Assembly (NCBI GenBank): GCA_023390985.1 | Contig: JAEWBU010000102.1 | Coordinates: forward strand, 1 to 18,789 | DNA from: Pseudomonadota bacterium | Lineage (GTDB): Bacteria; Pseudomonadota; Gammaproteobacteria; Burkholderiales; Burkholderiaceae_C | Direction: 5' to 3' | DNA length: 18,789 nucleotides | In this document: piece by piece, positions 5,765 through 12,752 of the stretch | Numbering within the stretch: the first letter of the stretch is position 1 | Layout of the letters: the number at the start of each line of letters is the position of its first letter | Made by a program: the position numbers and the translations under genes | Notes under the pieces: model-generated | What the model was told of the DNA's origin: nothing | Databases searched by the model: none | What the model saw: the letters and a program-made list of their open reading frames with translations, nothing else

Positions 5765-6778
5765 GTGGACATCTTACTGGTCGAACGTCTCGTCCCCGAA
5801 GCGCTCGGCTGGCTCCAGGAGCGCCACTCCGTCGAATCCCGCCCCGAGCTCGCCGCCGACCCCAGTGCGCTGCGCAAGGCGGTCTACAAGGCCGAGGCCG
5901 TGCTGCTGCCCCGCAAGGCGGTGGTGACCCAGGAATTCCTCGGCTTCGCTCCGCGCCTCAAGGCCATCGCCCGCATGCACGGCGGCACGGACAACACCGA
6001 CCTGGAAGCCTGCCGCGAACGCCGGGTGCGCGTCATCCAGGCCAGCACCGCCAACGTCCGGTCCAACGCCGAATACGTGCTGGCCGGGCTGCTGATGCTG
6101 ATGCGCCGCGGCATCGCCAGCGCGCTCAACGGCGATCGGCATGCCGAAGTGCGGCTGGGCCGCGAGCTCAACGGCAGCGTGGTCGGTGTGCTCGGCCTGG
6201 CGCCCACCGCCCACACGCTGGCGCTGATGCTGCATTCGCTGGGCGCCCGGTTGATCGGCTACGACCCCGCCGTCCACCACACGGCGCCGATCTGGTCGCG
6301 CCTGAACATCCAGCCGGTCGGGCTGCCGGAGGTGGTCGCCAACGCCGACGCCGTCAGCGTGCAGGTGATGTATGCGTCGCGCTACCAGGGGTTCATCAAC
6401 GACAAGCTGCTGGCGCACTGCAAGCCGGGCCAGCTGTGGGTGGGCATCAGCCGGTCGGCGCTGTTCGATGCCCAGGCCTTCGCCCGGGCGCTCAACGACG
6501 GGCGCATCGAAGCCGCGCTGCTCGACGGCGCCGACACCGGATTCGCCGCGCGCGGTTCGCCGCTCCATGAGTGCCAGAACCTGTTCCTCACGCCGCGCCT
6601 GGGTTCGCAGACCCGGGAAGCCCGGGCGCGCGCCAGCTGGTACGTCGCGCATCGCCTGCACGAGACGCTGAGCCCGCCCGCGGAGGGCATGGCCGAGATG
6701 CCCACGGGCCTCATGGGCCTGGACGACACGGGCCGGCGCGCGCTGCTGCGCCCCGAGCCCGACTTCATCATCCGCTGA
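5765..6778 (+). CDS. D-2-hydroxyacid dehydrogenase-like protein with degenerate active site
   Basis: A 337-residue protein starting at a GTG. The overall layout is that of the D-isomer-specific 2-hydroxyacid dehydrogenases (SerA/GhrA type). A catalytic-domain segment lies at about 68-115 (IARMHGGTDNTDLEACRERRV, matching the usual GVGVDNIDLEAA region, then NAEYVLAGLLMLMRR). A Rossmann segment follows at about 138-170, and the C-terminal return at about 220-285. Key residues are missing. The NAD loop GLGxxG reads GLAPTA (144-149), the catalytic Glu position is Asp257 (LLDGAD), and the catalytic His of TPH is Arg278 (LTPRLGS). Arg230 of the usual NxxRG block is kept. An ordinary dehydrogenase activity is therefore doubtful. 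A roughly 40-residue C-terminal tail continues past the family's usual end. It stands alone between galU and a convergent reductase. Confidence 0.85.
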   Translation: MDILLVERLVPEALGWLQERHSVESRPELAADPSALRKAVYKAEAVLLPRKAVVTQEFLGFAPRLKAIARMHGGTDNTDLEACRERRVRVIQASTANVRSNAEYVLAGLLMLMRRGIASALNGDRHAEVRLGRELNGSVVGVLGLAPTAHTLALMLHSLGARLIGYDPAVHHTAPIWSRLNIQPVGLPEVVANADAVSVQVMYASRYQGFINDKLLAHCKPGQLWVGISRSALFDAQAFARALNDGRIEAALLDGADTGFAARGSPLHECQNLFLTPRLGSQTREARARASWYVAHRLHETLSPPAEGMAEMPTGLMGLDDTGRRALLRPEPDFIIR

Positions 6779-6779
6779 G

Positions 6780-6799
6780 GGCGCGCGCCGGAGCGCGTT
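6780..6799. terminator. Weak hairpin between convergent genes
   Basis: In the 21-base gap, CGCGC (6782-6786) can pair with GCGCG (6793-6797), and TTT follows on the plus strand. The stem and T-run are short, so terminator function is uncertain. Confidence 0.25.
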
Positions 6800-7861
6800 T
6801 CAGGTGCCTGCGTCCTTGTGCTTGTCCGCCTCGGTGGTGAACGAGTCCGCGTAGAACTCCTCCGCCGGCAGCTTGCAGTGGGCGCTGTACTCGGCCCGCG
6901 CCGTATCCACCACGATGGGCGCGCCGCACGCGTAGACCTGGTGGCCCGACAGGTCCGGGAAGTCTTCCATCACCGCCTTGTGCACGAAGCCCGTGCGGCC
7001 GGTCCAGTCGTCCTCGGGCAGGGCGTTGGAGATGACGGGTACGTACTTCAGGTTGCCCATTTCGCCGCAGCGCGCCTTCACCCACTCGTCCAGGTACAGG
7101 TCCGCCGGACGGCGGCCCCCCCAGTACAGCGTCGCCGGGCGCGTGATGCCCTTGTATTGCATGTGCTCGATGACGGCCTTGATCGGCGCGAAGCCGGTGC
7201 CGGAGGCGAGCAGGATCATGGGCTTGTCGGAGTCCTCGCGCAGGAAGAAGCTGCCGTACGGGCCTTCCACCCGCAGGATCTCCTTCTCCTTCATCGCGTT
7301 GAACACGTGGTCGGTGAACTTGCCGCCGGGCATGTGGCGCACGTGCAATTCGACGCCCGGGCCGTTGTGCGGCGCGTTGCCCATCGAATAGCTGCGGCGG
7401 GCACCGTCACGCAGGATGAACTCGATGTACTGGCCCGCGTGGTAGCGCAGCGTGTCGTTGGCCGGCAGCTGCAGCCGGATGATCATCACGTCGTGAGATT
7501 TCTTCTCGAGCGACATCACGCGGGACGGCATCTTCTTGATCGGGAAGGCCGACTCGTCCGTGACCTGGCGCGATTCCAGCACCACGTCCGAGAGCGCCGT
7601 CGCGCTGCAGGTGAGGATGAAGCCGCCGGCTTCCTCCTCGGCGCTCAGGGCCTTGCTCTGGTGCGCGCGGTGCACCACCTCGCCCTCCAGCTTCCTGCAC
7701 TTGCACGAACCGCATGCGCCGTCCTTGCAGCCATAGGGCAGGCCGATGCCCTGGCGGATGGCCGCGGCCAGCAAGGCCTCGTCGGCGTTGGCGCTGAAGG
7801 TCCGGCCGCTGGGCTGCACGGTCACCTGGAAGGGGCCTGCGGCGGCCTCGGCGGTGGTCAT
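6800..7861 (-). CDS. Ferredoxin-fused FAD/NAD(P)H reductase (CDP-6-deoxy-delta-3,4-glucoseen reductase-like)
   Basis: A 353-residue electron-transfer reductase in three parts. An N-terminal plant-type [2Fe-2S] ferredoxin domain (about 11-100) has ligands Cys45, Cys50, Cys53 and Cys85 in YGCKDGACGSCKC and LTC. An FAD-binding barrel (about 105-205) carries RRSYS at 155-159. A NAD(P)H domain (about 213-335) has GTGFAP at 221-226 and a late YACGAP motif. Electrons would pass from NAD(P)H through FAD to the iron-sulfur centre and on to a partner oxygenase or other acceptor. Burkholderiales copies are often labelled CDP-6-deoxy-delta-3,4-glucoseen reductase (AscD/RfbI-like), but no deoxysugar genes are nearby, so the true partner is unknown. 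The ATG at 7861 is preceded by AGGA about 11 bases upstream. The gene is divergent from the SDR gene at 7925. Confidence 0.92.
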   Translation of the reverse strand: MTTAEAAAGPFQVTVQPSGRTFSANADEALLAAAIRQGIGLPYGCKDGACGSCKCRKLEGEVVHRAHQSKALSAEEEAGGFILTCSATALSDVVLESRQVTDESAFPIKKMPSRVMSLEKKSHDVMIIRLQLPANDTLRYHAGQYIEFILRDGARRSYSMGNAPHNGPGVELHVRHMPGGKFTDHVFNAMKEKEILRVEGPYGSFFLREDSDKPMILLASGTGFAPIKAVIEHMQYKGITRPATLYWGGRRPADLYLDEWVKARCGEMGNLKYVPVISNALPEDDWTGRTGFVHKAVMEDFPDLSGHQVYACGAPIVVDTARAEYSAHCKLPAEEFYADSFTTEADKHKDAGT

Positions 7862-7924
7862 CTGTTGGGTATCCTCGGGAGCTGGTTGTCACTCGGCGAA
7901 CCTCCTATTTTGCCCTCGAACCAG

Positions 7925-8827
7925 ATGCCCCTAGGCGCCCTGCCGGCCCGCTTCCGGCGCGAGCGCGTGCTGTTGATCGGTTGCGGCGACGTGGGCCTGC
8001 GCGTGGCGCGCCAGCTGCGCGGCCGCATGCGCCTGCTGGCCCTGACGTCCTCGCCGGATCGCGTGCCCGCCTTGCGCGAGAGGGGACTCGCGGTGCTGCA
8101 GGGCGATCTCGACGATCGCGCGTCGATCGCGAGACTGGCCGGCCTGGCCACGCGCGTGGTGCACCTCGCCCCGCCCCCGGGCGACGGCCCGGACGATCCG
8201 CGCACCACCGCCCTGTTGCGCGCGCTGCGCCTTCGCAGGCCGCCGTCCTCGCTGGTCTATGCCTCGACCACGGGCGTCTACGGCGACTGCGGCGGCGAGA
8301 AGATCACCGAATCGCACCCGGTGGCGCCCCGCACTTCACGCGGCCAACGCCGCGTCGATGCCGAACGTGCCGTGCGCTTCTTCGGCCGCTCCGCGTCCGT
8401 GCGCGCCGGCATCCTGCGCATCCCCGGCATCTACGCCCCGGACCGCGAGGGCGGCACGCCGCGCGAGCGTCTGCAGCGGGGCACGCCCGTGCTGCGCGCT
8501 GAAGACGACGTCTTCACCAACCATATCCACGCCGACGACCTGGCCCGCGCGCTGGTCGCGGCGCTCTGGCGCGGCCGGCCCCAGCGCGTGGTCCACGCCG
8601 TGGACGACACCGAGCTGAAGATGGGCGACTGGTTCGACCTGGCGGCCGATGTCTACGGGCTGCCGCGTCCGCCGCGCATCTCGCGCGAAGAGGCCCGGCA
8701 TGCCCTGCCGCCCACGCTCCTGAGCTTCATGAGCGAGTCGCGCCGCCTTCGCAACGACCGCCTCAAGCGCGAGCTGCGCATGCGGCTGCGCTACCCCACG
8801 GTGGCCCAGGGACTGCGCGCCGGCTAG
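7925..8827 (+). CDS. Atypical NAD(P)-binding SDR/epimerase (YeeZ-like)
   Basis: A 300-residue Rossmann protein. The dinucleotide loop GCGDVG lies at 19-24, after a basic leader, and an acidic DLDD follows at 61-64. The block VYASTTGVYGD (about 111-121) and the C-terminal DDLARALVAAL are typical of the NAD-dependent epimerase/dehydratase family (extended SDR, like E. coli YeeZ). Where a classical SDR has YxxxK, this protein has an Arg-rich SRGQRRVDAE (138-147), so both Tyr and Lys appear replaced, a known feature of atypical SDRs. The open frame extends far upstream, but that part is antisense to the reductase. I chose the ATG at 7925 because the Rossmann fold begins right after it. Substrate unknown. 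It ends 62 bases before argB and may be co-transcribed with it. Confidence 0.87.
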   Translation: MPLGALPARFRRERVLLIGCGDVGLRVARQLRGRMRLLALTSSPDRVPALRERGLAVLQGDLDDRASIARLAGLATRVVHLAPPPGDGPDDPRTTALLRALRLRRPPSSLVYASTTGVYGDCGGEKITESHPVAPRTSRGQRRVDAERAVRFFGRSASVRAGILRIPGIYAPDREGGTPRERLQRGTPVLRAEDDVFTNHIHADDLARALVAALWRGRPQRVVHAVDDTELKMGDWFDLAADVYGLPRPPRISREEARHALPPTLLSFMSESRRLRNDRLKRELRMRLRYPTVAQGLRAG

Positions 8828-8858
8828 CCCGGCCGTCGGCGGGGCCGGTGGCCCACCC

Positions 8859-8864
8859 TACAAT
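8859..8864 (+). promoter_or_regulatory. Candidate -10 box for argB
   Basis: TACAAT lies 25 bases before the argB ATG in the 62-base gap after the SDR gene. It matches five of six positions of the sigma-70 -10 consensus. The upstream region is very GC-rich and shows no clear -35. Confidence 0.45.
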
Positions 8865-8889
8865 TTCGCGTCCGAATCCGACCCCGTCC

Positions 8890-9780
8890 ATGACCGACAC
8901 CTCCCACATCGCCGCGCGCGACAAGGCCGAGATCCTTTCGCAGGCACTGCCCTACATCCGCAAGTTCCATGGCAAGACCATGGTGATCAAGTACGGCGGC
9001 AACGCGATGACCGACCCGGAGCTGCAGGCCGATTTCGCCGAGGACATCGTGCTGCTCAAGCTGGTGGGCATGAACCCGGTGGTGGTGCACGGCGGTGGGC
9101 CGCAGATCGAACAGGCCCTGAACCGCCTGGGCAAGAAGGGCGAGTTCATCCAGGGCATGCGCGTCACCGACGCCGAGACCATGGAAGTGGTCGAGTGGGT
9201 GCTGGCCGGCGAGGTGCAGCAGGACATCGTGGGCTTCATCCACAAGGCCGGCGGCAAGGCCGTGGGCCTGACCGGGCGCGACGGCGGCCTGATCCGCGCG
9301 CGCAAGCTCAAGATGGTCGACAGCAAGGACCCGAACAAGGAGCACGACGTCGGCCAGGTGGGCGACATCGTGGAGATCGATCCGGGGGTCGTGCGTGCGC
9401 TGCTCGAGGACAACTTCATCCCGGTGGTCAGCCCGATCGGCTTCGGCGACGAGAACGAGAGCTACAACATCAACGCCGACGTGGTGGCCAGCAAGCTGGC
9501 CGAGGTGCTCAAGGCCGAGAAGCTGGTGCTGCTGACCAATACGCCCGGCGTGCTGGACAAGTCGGGCAAGCTGCTCACCGACCTGACGTCCAGGGAGATC
9601 GACGGCCTGTTCGCCGACGGCACGATCTCGGGCGGCATGCTGCCGAAGATCAGCGGCGCGCTGGACGCCGCCCGCGCCGGCGTGAACGCCGTGCACATCA
9701 TCGACGGCCGCGTGCCGCACTCGATGCTGCTGGAAATCCTGACCGACCAGGCCTACGGCACGATGATCCGTTCGAAATGA
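8890..9780 (+). CDS. argB: Acetylglutamate kinase
   Basis: A 296-residue amino acid kinase that phosphorylates N-acetylglutamate with ATP, the second step of arginine synthesis, in the cytoplasm. Visible marks are the N-terminal KYGGNAM (phosphate/ATP loop), VVVHGGGPQIEQ (acetylglutamate site), GLTGRDGGLI, the SYNINAD block, VLLTNTPGVLDK, and GGMLPKISGALDAARAGV near the end. An N-terminal helix before KYGG (about 8-28) fits the arginine-inhibited hexameric form, so feedback inhibition by arginine is likely. I chose the ATG at 8890 over an in-frame GTG at 8848: the earlier codon adds a Pro-rich leader that overlaps the candidate promoter. Directly downstream is an inverted-repeat element and then a two-component system. 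Confidence 0.97.
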   Translation: MTDTSHIAARDKAEILSQALPYIRKFHGKTMVIKYGGNAMTDPELQADFAEDIVLLKLVGMNPVVVHGGGPQIEQALNRLGKKGEFIQGMRVTDAETMEVVEWVLAGEVQQDIVGFIHKAGGKAVGLTGRDGGLIRARKLKMVDSKDPNKEHDVGQVGDIVEIDPGVVRALLEDNFIPVVSPIGFGDENESYNINADVVASKLAEVLKAEKLVLLTNTPGVLDKSGKLLTDLTSREIDGLFADGTISGGMLPKISGALDAARAGVNAVHIIDGRVPHSMLLEILTDQAYGTMIRSK

Positions 9781-9790
9781 AGAAATGCAT

Positions 9791-9871
9791 CGTCATCCCC
9801 GCGAAGGCGGGGATCCAGGCGGCGCGACGCGAAGACGGGAGCTCTGGATTCCCGCCTTCGCGGGAATGACG
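9791..9871. repeat. REP/BIME-like inverted repeat element
   Basis: Two 27-base arms face each other across a 27-base spacer: 9791-9817 (starting CGTCATCCCCGCGAAGGCGG) and 9845-9871 (ending CGCGGGAATGACG). They are reverse complements at 25 of 27 positions. Each arm is itself a hairpin (CCCCGC/GCGGGG and CCCGC/GCGGG). This GTCATYCCCGCG-type sequence is a dispersed palindromic repeat found in many proteobacterial genomes. It fills almost the whole gap between argB and the response regulator, and the regulator's ribosome site (GGAG, 9871-9874) begins at its last base. It could lower read-through from argB or stabilise the argB mRNA. Confidence 0.88.
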
Positions 9872-9882
9872 GAGTCCGCAAG

Positions 9883-10584
9883 ATGCGCCTGCTGCTCGTC
9901 GAGGACGACGTGATGGTGGCCAGCGGCATCAAGCTGGGCCTGTCGGACGCCGGCTACGCGGTCGACTGGGTCGGCAGCGGCGAACGCGCGGAGGAGGTGC
10001 TGCGCACCGAGGTGTTCGACGCCGCCATCATCGACATCGGCCTGCCCCACATGGACGGCCTGGAACTCACCCGTCGCCTGCGCAAGCCCGAGATGGCCAG
10101 CCAGAAGATGCCGGTGCTGATCCTCACCGCGCGCGACGCGCTGCAGGACCGGGTGCAGGGCCTGGACCTGGGCGCCGACGACTACATGATCAAGCCGTTC
10201 GAGCTGCCCGAGCTGCTGGCGCGCCTGCGCGCGCTGCTGCGGCGCTCGCAGGCGGCCACCAGCGCGGTGCTGAGCTTCGGCCCGATCGAGCTGGACACGG
10301 CCAACCGCCGCGCCAGCGCGCAGCGCGGCACGCAGAAGATCACGCTGGAACTCGGTCCTCGCGAGTGGACCGTCATGGAGTACCTGCTGATCCACGCGCC
10401 CAAGCCCGCCAGCAAGGAGAAGCTGCTGCAAGCCCTCACCGGCTGGGACAAGGAGATCACGCCCAACGCGGTGGAGGTCTACATCTCGCGGCTGCGCGGC
10501 AAGCTGGAGCCGCACGGCGTGGCCTTGCGCTCCATCCGCGGTTTCGGCTACCGGCTGGAACTGCAGGACGCGGCGGCGAAGTGA
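9883..10584 (+). CDS. OmpR-family response regulator (TctD/QseB-like)
   Basis: A 233-residue DNA-binding response regulator. The receiver domain (about 1-115) has the acidic pair Asp8-Asp9, the phospho-acceptor Asp51 (IIDIGLP), Thr82 (ILTARD) and Lys104 (YMIKPF). The C-terminal winged-helix domain (about 130-227) shows LELGPREWTVMEYLL, the VEVYISRLRGKL recognition region and IRGFGYRL. It would bind DNA when phosphorylated by the kinase encoded next, with which it overlaps (GTGA). Its closest relatives appear to be TctD/QseB-type regulators; the target genes are unknown. GGAG lies 8 bases before the ATG and joins directly onto the repeat element upstream. Confidence 0.95.
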   Translation: MRLLLVEDDVMVASGIKLGLSDAGYAVDWVGSGERAEEVLRTEVFDAAIIDIGLPHMDGLELTRRLRKPEMASQKMPVLILTARDALQDRVQGLDLGADDYMIKPFELPELLARLRALLRRSQAATSAVLSFGPIELDTANRRASAQRGTQKITLELGPREWTVMEYLLIHAPKPASKEKLLQALTGWDKEITPNAVEVYISRLRGKLEPHGVALRSIRGFGYRLELQDAAAK

Positions 10585-11993
10585 TCGGCTTTCGCGCCGG
10601 CGCCGCAGCGCGCCGCGCCGCGGCCGGCGAGCGCATGCTTTCGGGGCTGCGTCGGCGCCTGCTGGTGATGCTGCTGGCGCCGCTGGTCGGGCTGGCGATG
10701 CTCAACGCCTGGTTCGACTACCGCTCCGCCGACAACGTCGCCCTGCAGCAGGACAGGCGACTGGGCGCCATGGTGCCGCTGCTGGCCGACTCGATCATCG
10801 GCGAGGACGCCAACGAGCCGGTGCTGCTGATGGCGCCGGCCGCCGCGGAGTTCTTCGTCGGCCGCCGTGCCTTCGCCTTCACCGACGTCGACGGCAAGCT
10901 GCTGCACGGCGAGCCCTGGCTGGCCGCCCTGCCGCCGTCGGACGACGAGCTGGAGTTCCACAGCGAGGAGAACGGCGGCACCACCTGGCGCATCGCCCGC
11001 CAGCGCCAGCAGACCGTGGTCGGGCCGGTGGTGGTGGCGGTGGCCGACGGCTCCGATCCGCGCCAGCAGTGGGCGCGCGCCATCCTGTTGAAGGTGCTGC
11101 TGCCCAACCTGGTGCTGATCGCCGCGGCCGGCTTCGCGGTCGGCTGGGCGGTCGAGCGGGCGCTCAAGCCGCTGCTGGAACTCAAGGACGCGGTGGAGCA
11201 CCGCTCGCCGCGCGACCTGAGCGCGCTGGACGAGATCAGCTCGCCGGAGGAAGTGCGGCCGCTGGTGCGATCGCTCAACCGGCTGTTCGGTCTGGTCAAC
11301 GCCCAGGCCGAGAGCCAGCGCCGCTTCATCGCCGATGCCGCGCACCAGCTGCGCACGCCGCTGGCCGGCCTGCAGGCGCAGGTCGAGGCCTGGGCGCAGG
11401 CCGCGCACCGCGCCGGACCGCAGGGGCGCGTGGAACTGCACGTCGACCAGGTCGACAAGCTGCGCGGAGCCACCCGGCGCACCTCGCAACTCGCCCACCA
11501 GCTGCTGGCGCTGTCGCGCGCCGACGCCCGGACCATGGAGGCCCAGCCGATGCAGCGGGTGGACCTGAAGGCGCTGTGCGAGGACCAGCTGCAGGTGCAC
11601 CTGGACGCCGCCACCGACCGCCGCATCGACCTGGGCCTGGACGCGCAGCCGGTGCAGGTCATGGGCCACGAATGGCTGCTGCGCGAGCTGCTGTCCAACC
11701 TGGTGGACAACGCGGTGAAGTACACGCCCGAGGGCGGAACCATCACCCTGCGTTGCGGCGTGCGCTACGGCCAGGCCTTCCTCGAAGTCGAGGATGACGG
11801 CCCCGGCGTGCCGGATGCCGAGCGAGATCGCGTGCTCGAACGCTTCTACCGGGTGCAGGGCACGGCGGGCGAGGGCAACGGCCTGGGACTGCCGATCGCG
11901 CAGGAGATCGCGCGGGTGCACCGCACCCGGCTGGAATTGCGTGCCGGCGCCGGCGGACGAGGGCTGCGAGTCACGCTGCCGCTGATGTTGTGA
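10581..11993 (+). CDS. Sensor histidine kinase (TctE-like)
   Basis: A 470-residue inner-membrane kinase. The GTG at 10581 overlaps the regulator's stop; an ATG at 10635, 18 codons later, is an equally possible start just before the first membrane segment. Transmembrane helices lie at about 26-44 and 168-191 and frame a periplasmic sensor domain of about 120 residues. A HAMP-like linker follows, then the H-box RRFIADAAHQLRTPLAGLQ with phospho-acceptor His255. The ATPase domain has the N-box NLVDNAVKYTPEGG, G1 VEDDGPGVP and G2 GEGNGLGLPIAQEI. The HQLRTPLA form and layout match TctE-type kinases that sense organic acids, but the ligand cannot be read from sequence. It phosphorylates the regulator encoded just upstream. 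Confidence 0.95.
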   Translation: MIGFRAGAAARRAAAGERMLSGLRRRLLVMLLAPLVGLAMLNAWFDYRSADNVALQQDRRLGAMVPLLADSIIGEDANEPVLLMAPAAAEFFVGRRAFAFTDVDGKLLHGEPWLAALPPSDDELEFHSEENGGTTWRIARQRQQTVVGPVVVAVADGSDPRQQWARAILLKVLLPNLVLIAAAGFAVGWAVERALKPLLELKDAVEHRSPRDLSALDEISSPEEVRPLVRSLNRLFGLVNAQAESQRRFIADAAHQLRTPLAGLQAQVEAWAQAAHRAGPQGRVELHVDQVDKLRGATRRTSQLAHQLLALSRADARTMEAQPMQRVDLKALCEDQLQVHLDAATDRRIDLGLDAQPVQVMGHEWLLRELLSNLVDNAVKYTPEGGTITLRCGVRYGQAFLEVEDDGPGVPDAERDRVLERFYRVQGTAGEGNGLGLPIAQEIARVHRTRLELRAGAGGRGLRVTLPLML

Positions 11994-12062
11994 GCGCGTA
12001 CTTGGCCGCGAGGCCGCACGGGTACGTGAATGGCCTAGGGGGAACCCGCAGCGTCGGTGTGC

Positions 12063-12068
12063 GAGAAT
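12063..12068 (+). promoter_or_regulatory. Candidate extended -10 box for slmA
   Basis: GAGAAT preceded by TGC (TGn extended -10 form) lies 26 bases before the slmA ATG, in the 101-base gap after the kinase gene. That gap also holds a short GGCC stem with a GCGA loop but no T-run, so no terminator for the kinase is assigned. Confidence 0.35.
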
Positions 12069-12094
12069 GGCCCGAACCCATCCATTGCCAAGCC

Positions 12095-12751
12095 ATGCCT
12101 GAAGCCGACCTGAGCACGCCCGAACCCTCCGCCGCTGCCGAAGCCGCGGCGCCCGCGCGCAAGCGGCCCAAGCCGGGCGAGCGTCGCGTGCAGATCCTGC
12201 AGGCGCTGGCCATGATGCTGGAGCAGCCCGGCGCCGAGCGCATCACCACCGCCGCGCTGGCCGCCCGCCTGGAAGTGAGCGAAGCCGCGCTGTACCGCCA
12301 TTTCGCCAGCAAGGCCCAGATGTTCGAAGGGCTGATCGAGTTCATCGAGCAGAGCGTGTTCACCCTGGTCAACCAGATCCAGGAGCGCGAAGCCCAGGCC
12401 AACGGCCAGGGCGAAGGCGGCAACCGGCAGGCTGCCCGCATCGTCACCATGCTGGTCCAGTTCGCCGAGAAGAACCCCGGCATGACGCGGGTGATGGTGG
12501 GCGACGCCCTGGTCTTCGAGAACGAACGCCTGCAGCAGCGCATGAACCAGTTCTTCGACAAGATCGAATCCACCCTCAAGCAGTGCCTGCGCGGCGAAGG
12601 CGAGGCCTCGGCCACGCCGACGGTCGACGCGCAGGTCCGCGCCTCCATGCTCACGGCCTTCGTGGTCGGCCGCCTGCAGCGCTTCGCCCGCTCGGGCTTC
12701 CGCCGCAGCCCGTCGGAGCACCTCGAGGCCAGCCTGGTCCTGATGCTCTGA
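12095..12751 (+). CDS. slmA: Nucleoid occlusion factor SlmA (TetR family)
   Basis: A 218-residue TetR-family protein. The first 25 residues are Ala/Pro/Glu-rich and disordered-looking. The helix-turn-helix lies at about 50-70 (ITTAALAARLEVSEAALYRHF), and the following FASKAQMFEGLIEFIE is typical of SlmA. SlmA binds sites spread over the chromosome and blocks FtsZ ring assembly over the nucleoid. The ATG at 12095 was preferred to the upstream in-frame start at 11990, since the extra 35 residues cover the candidate promoter and look non-coding. In my recollection slmA often lies close to argB in this bacterial group; here a two-component pair lies between. The next gene starts 1 base after the stop. 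Confidence 0.9.
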   Translation: MPEADLSTPEPSAAAEAAAPARKRPKPGERRVQILQALAMMLEQPGAERITTAALAARLEVSEAALYRHFASKAQMFEGLIEFIEQSVFTLVNQIQEREAQANGQGEGGNRQAARIVTMLVQFAEKNPGMTRVMVGDALVFENERLQQRMNQFFDKIESTLKQCLRGEGEASATPTVDAQVRASMLTAFVVGRLQRFARSGFRRSPSEHLEASLVLML

Positions 12752-12752
12752 G

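Noticed and set aside
6818..7924. Upstream part of the open frame that ends in the SDR gene, suggesting a fusion protein
   Set aside because: This part is antisense to the ferredoxin-fused reductase and shows no domain. The SDR starts cleanly at the ATG at 7925.
9791..9871. A CRISPR-like or attachment-site reading of the repeat at the argB end
   Set aside because: There are only two arms, in inverted orientation, with no spacer series, no integrase and no target duplication.
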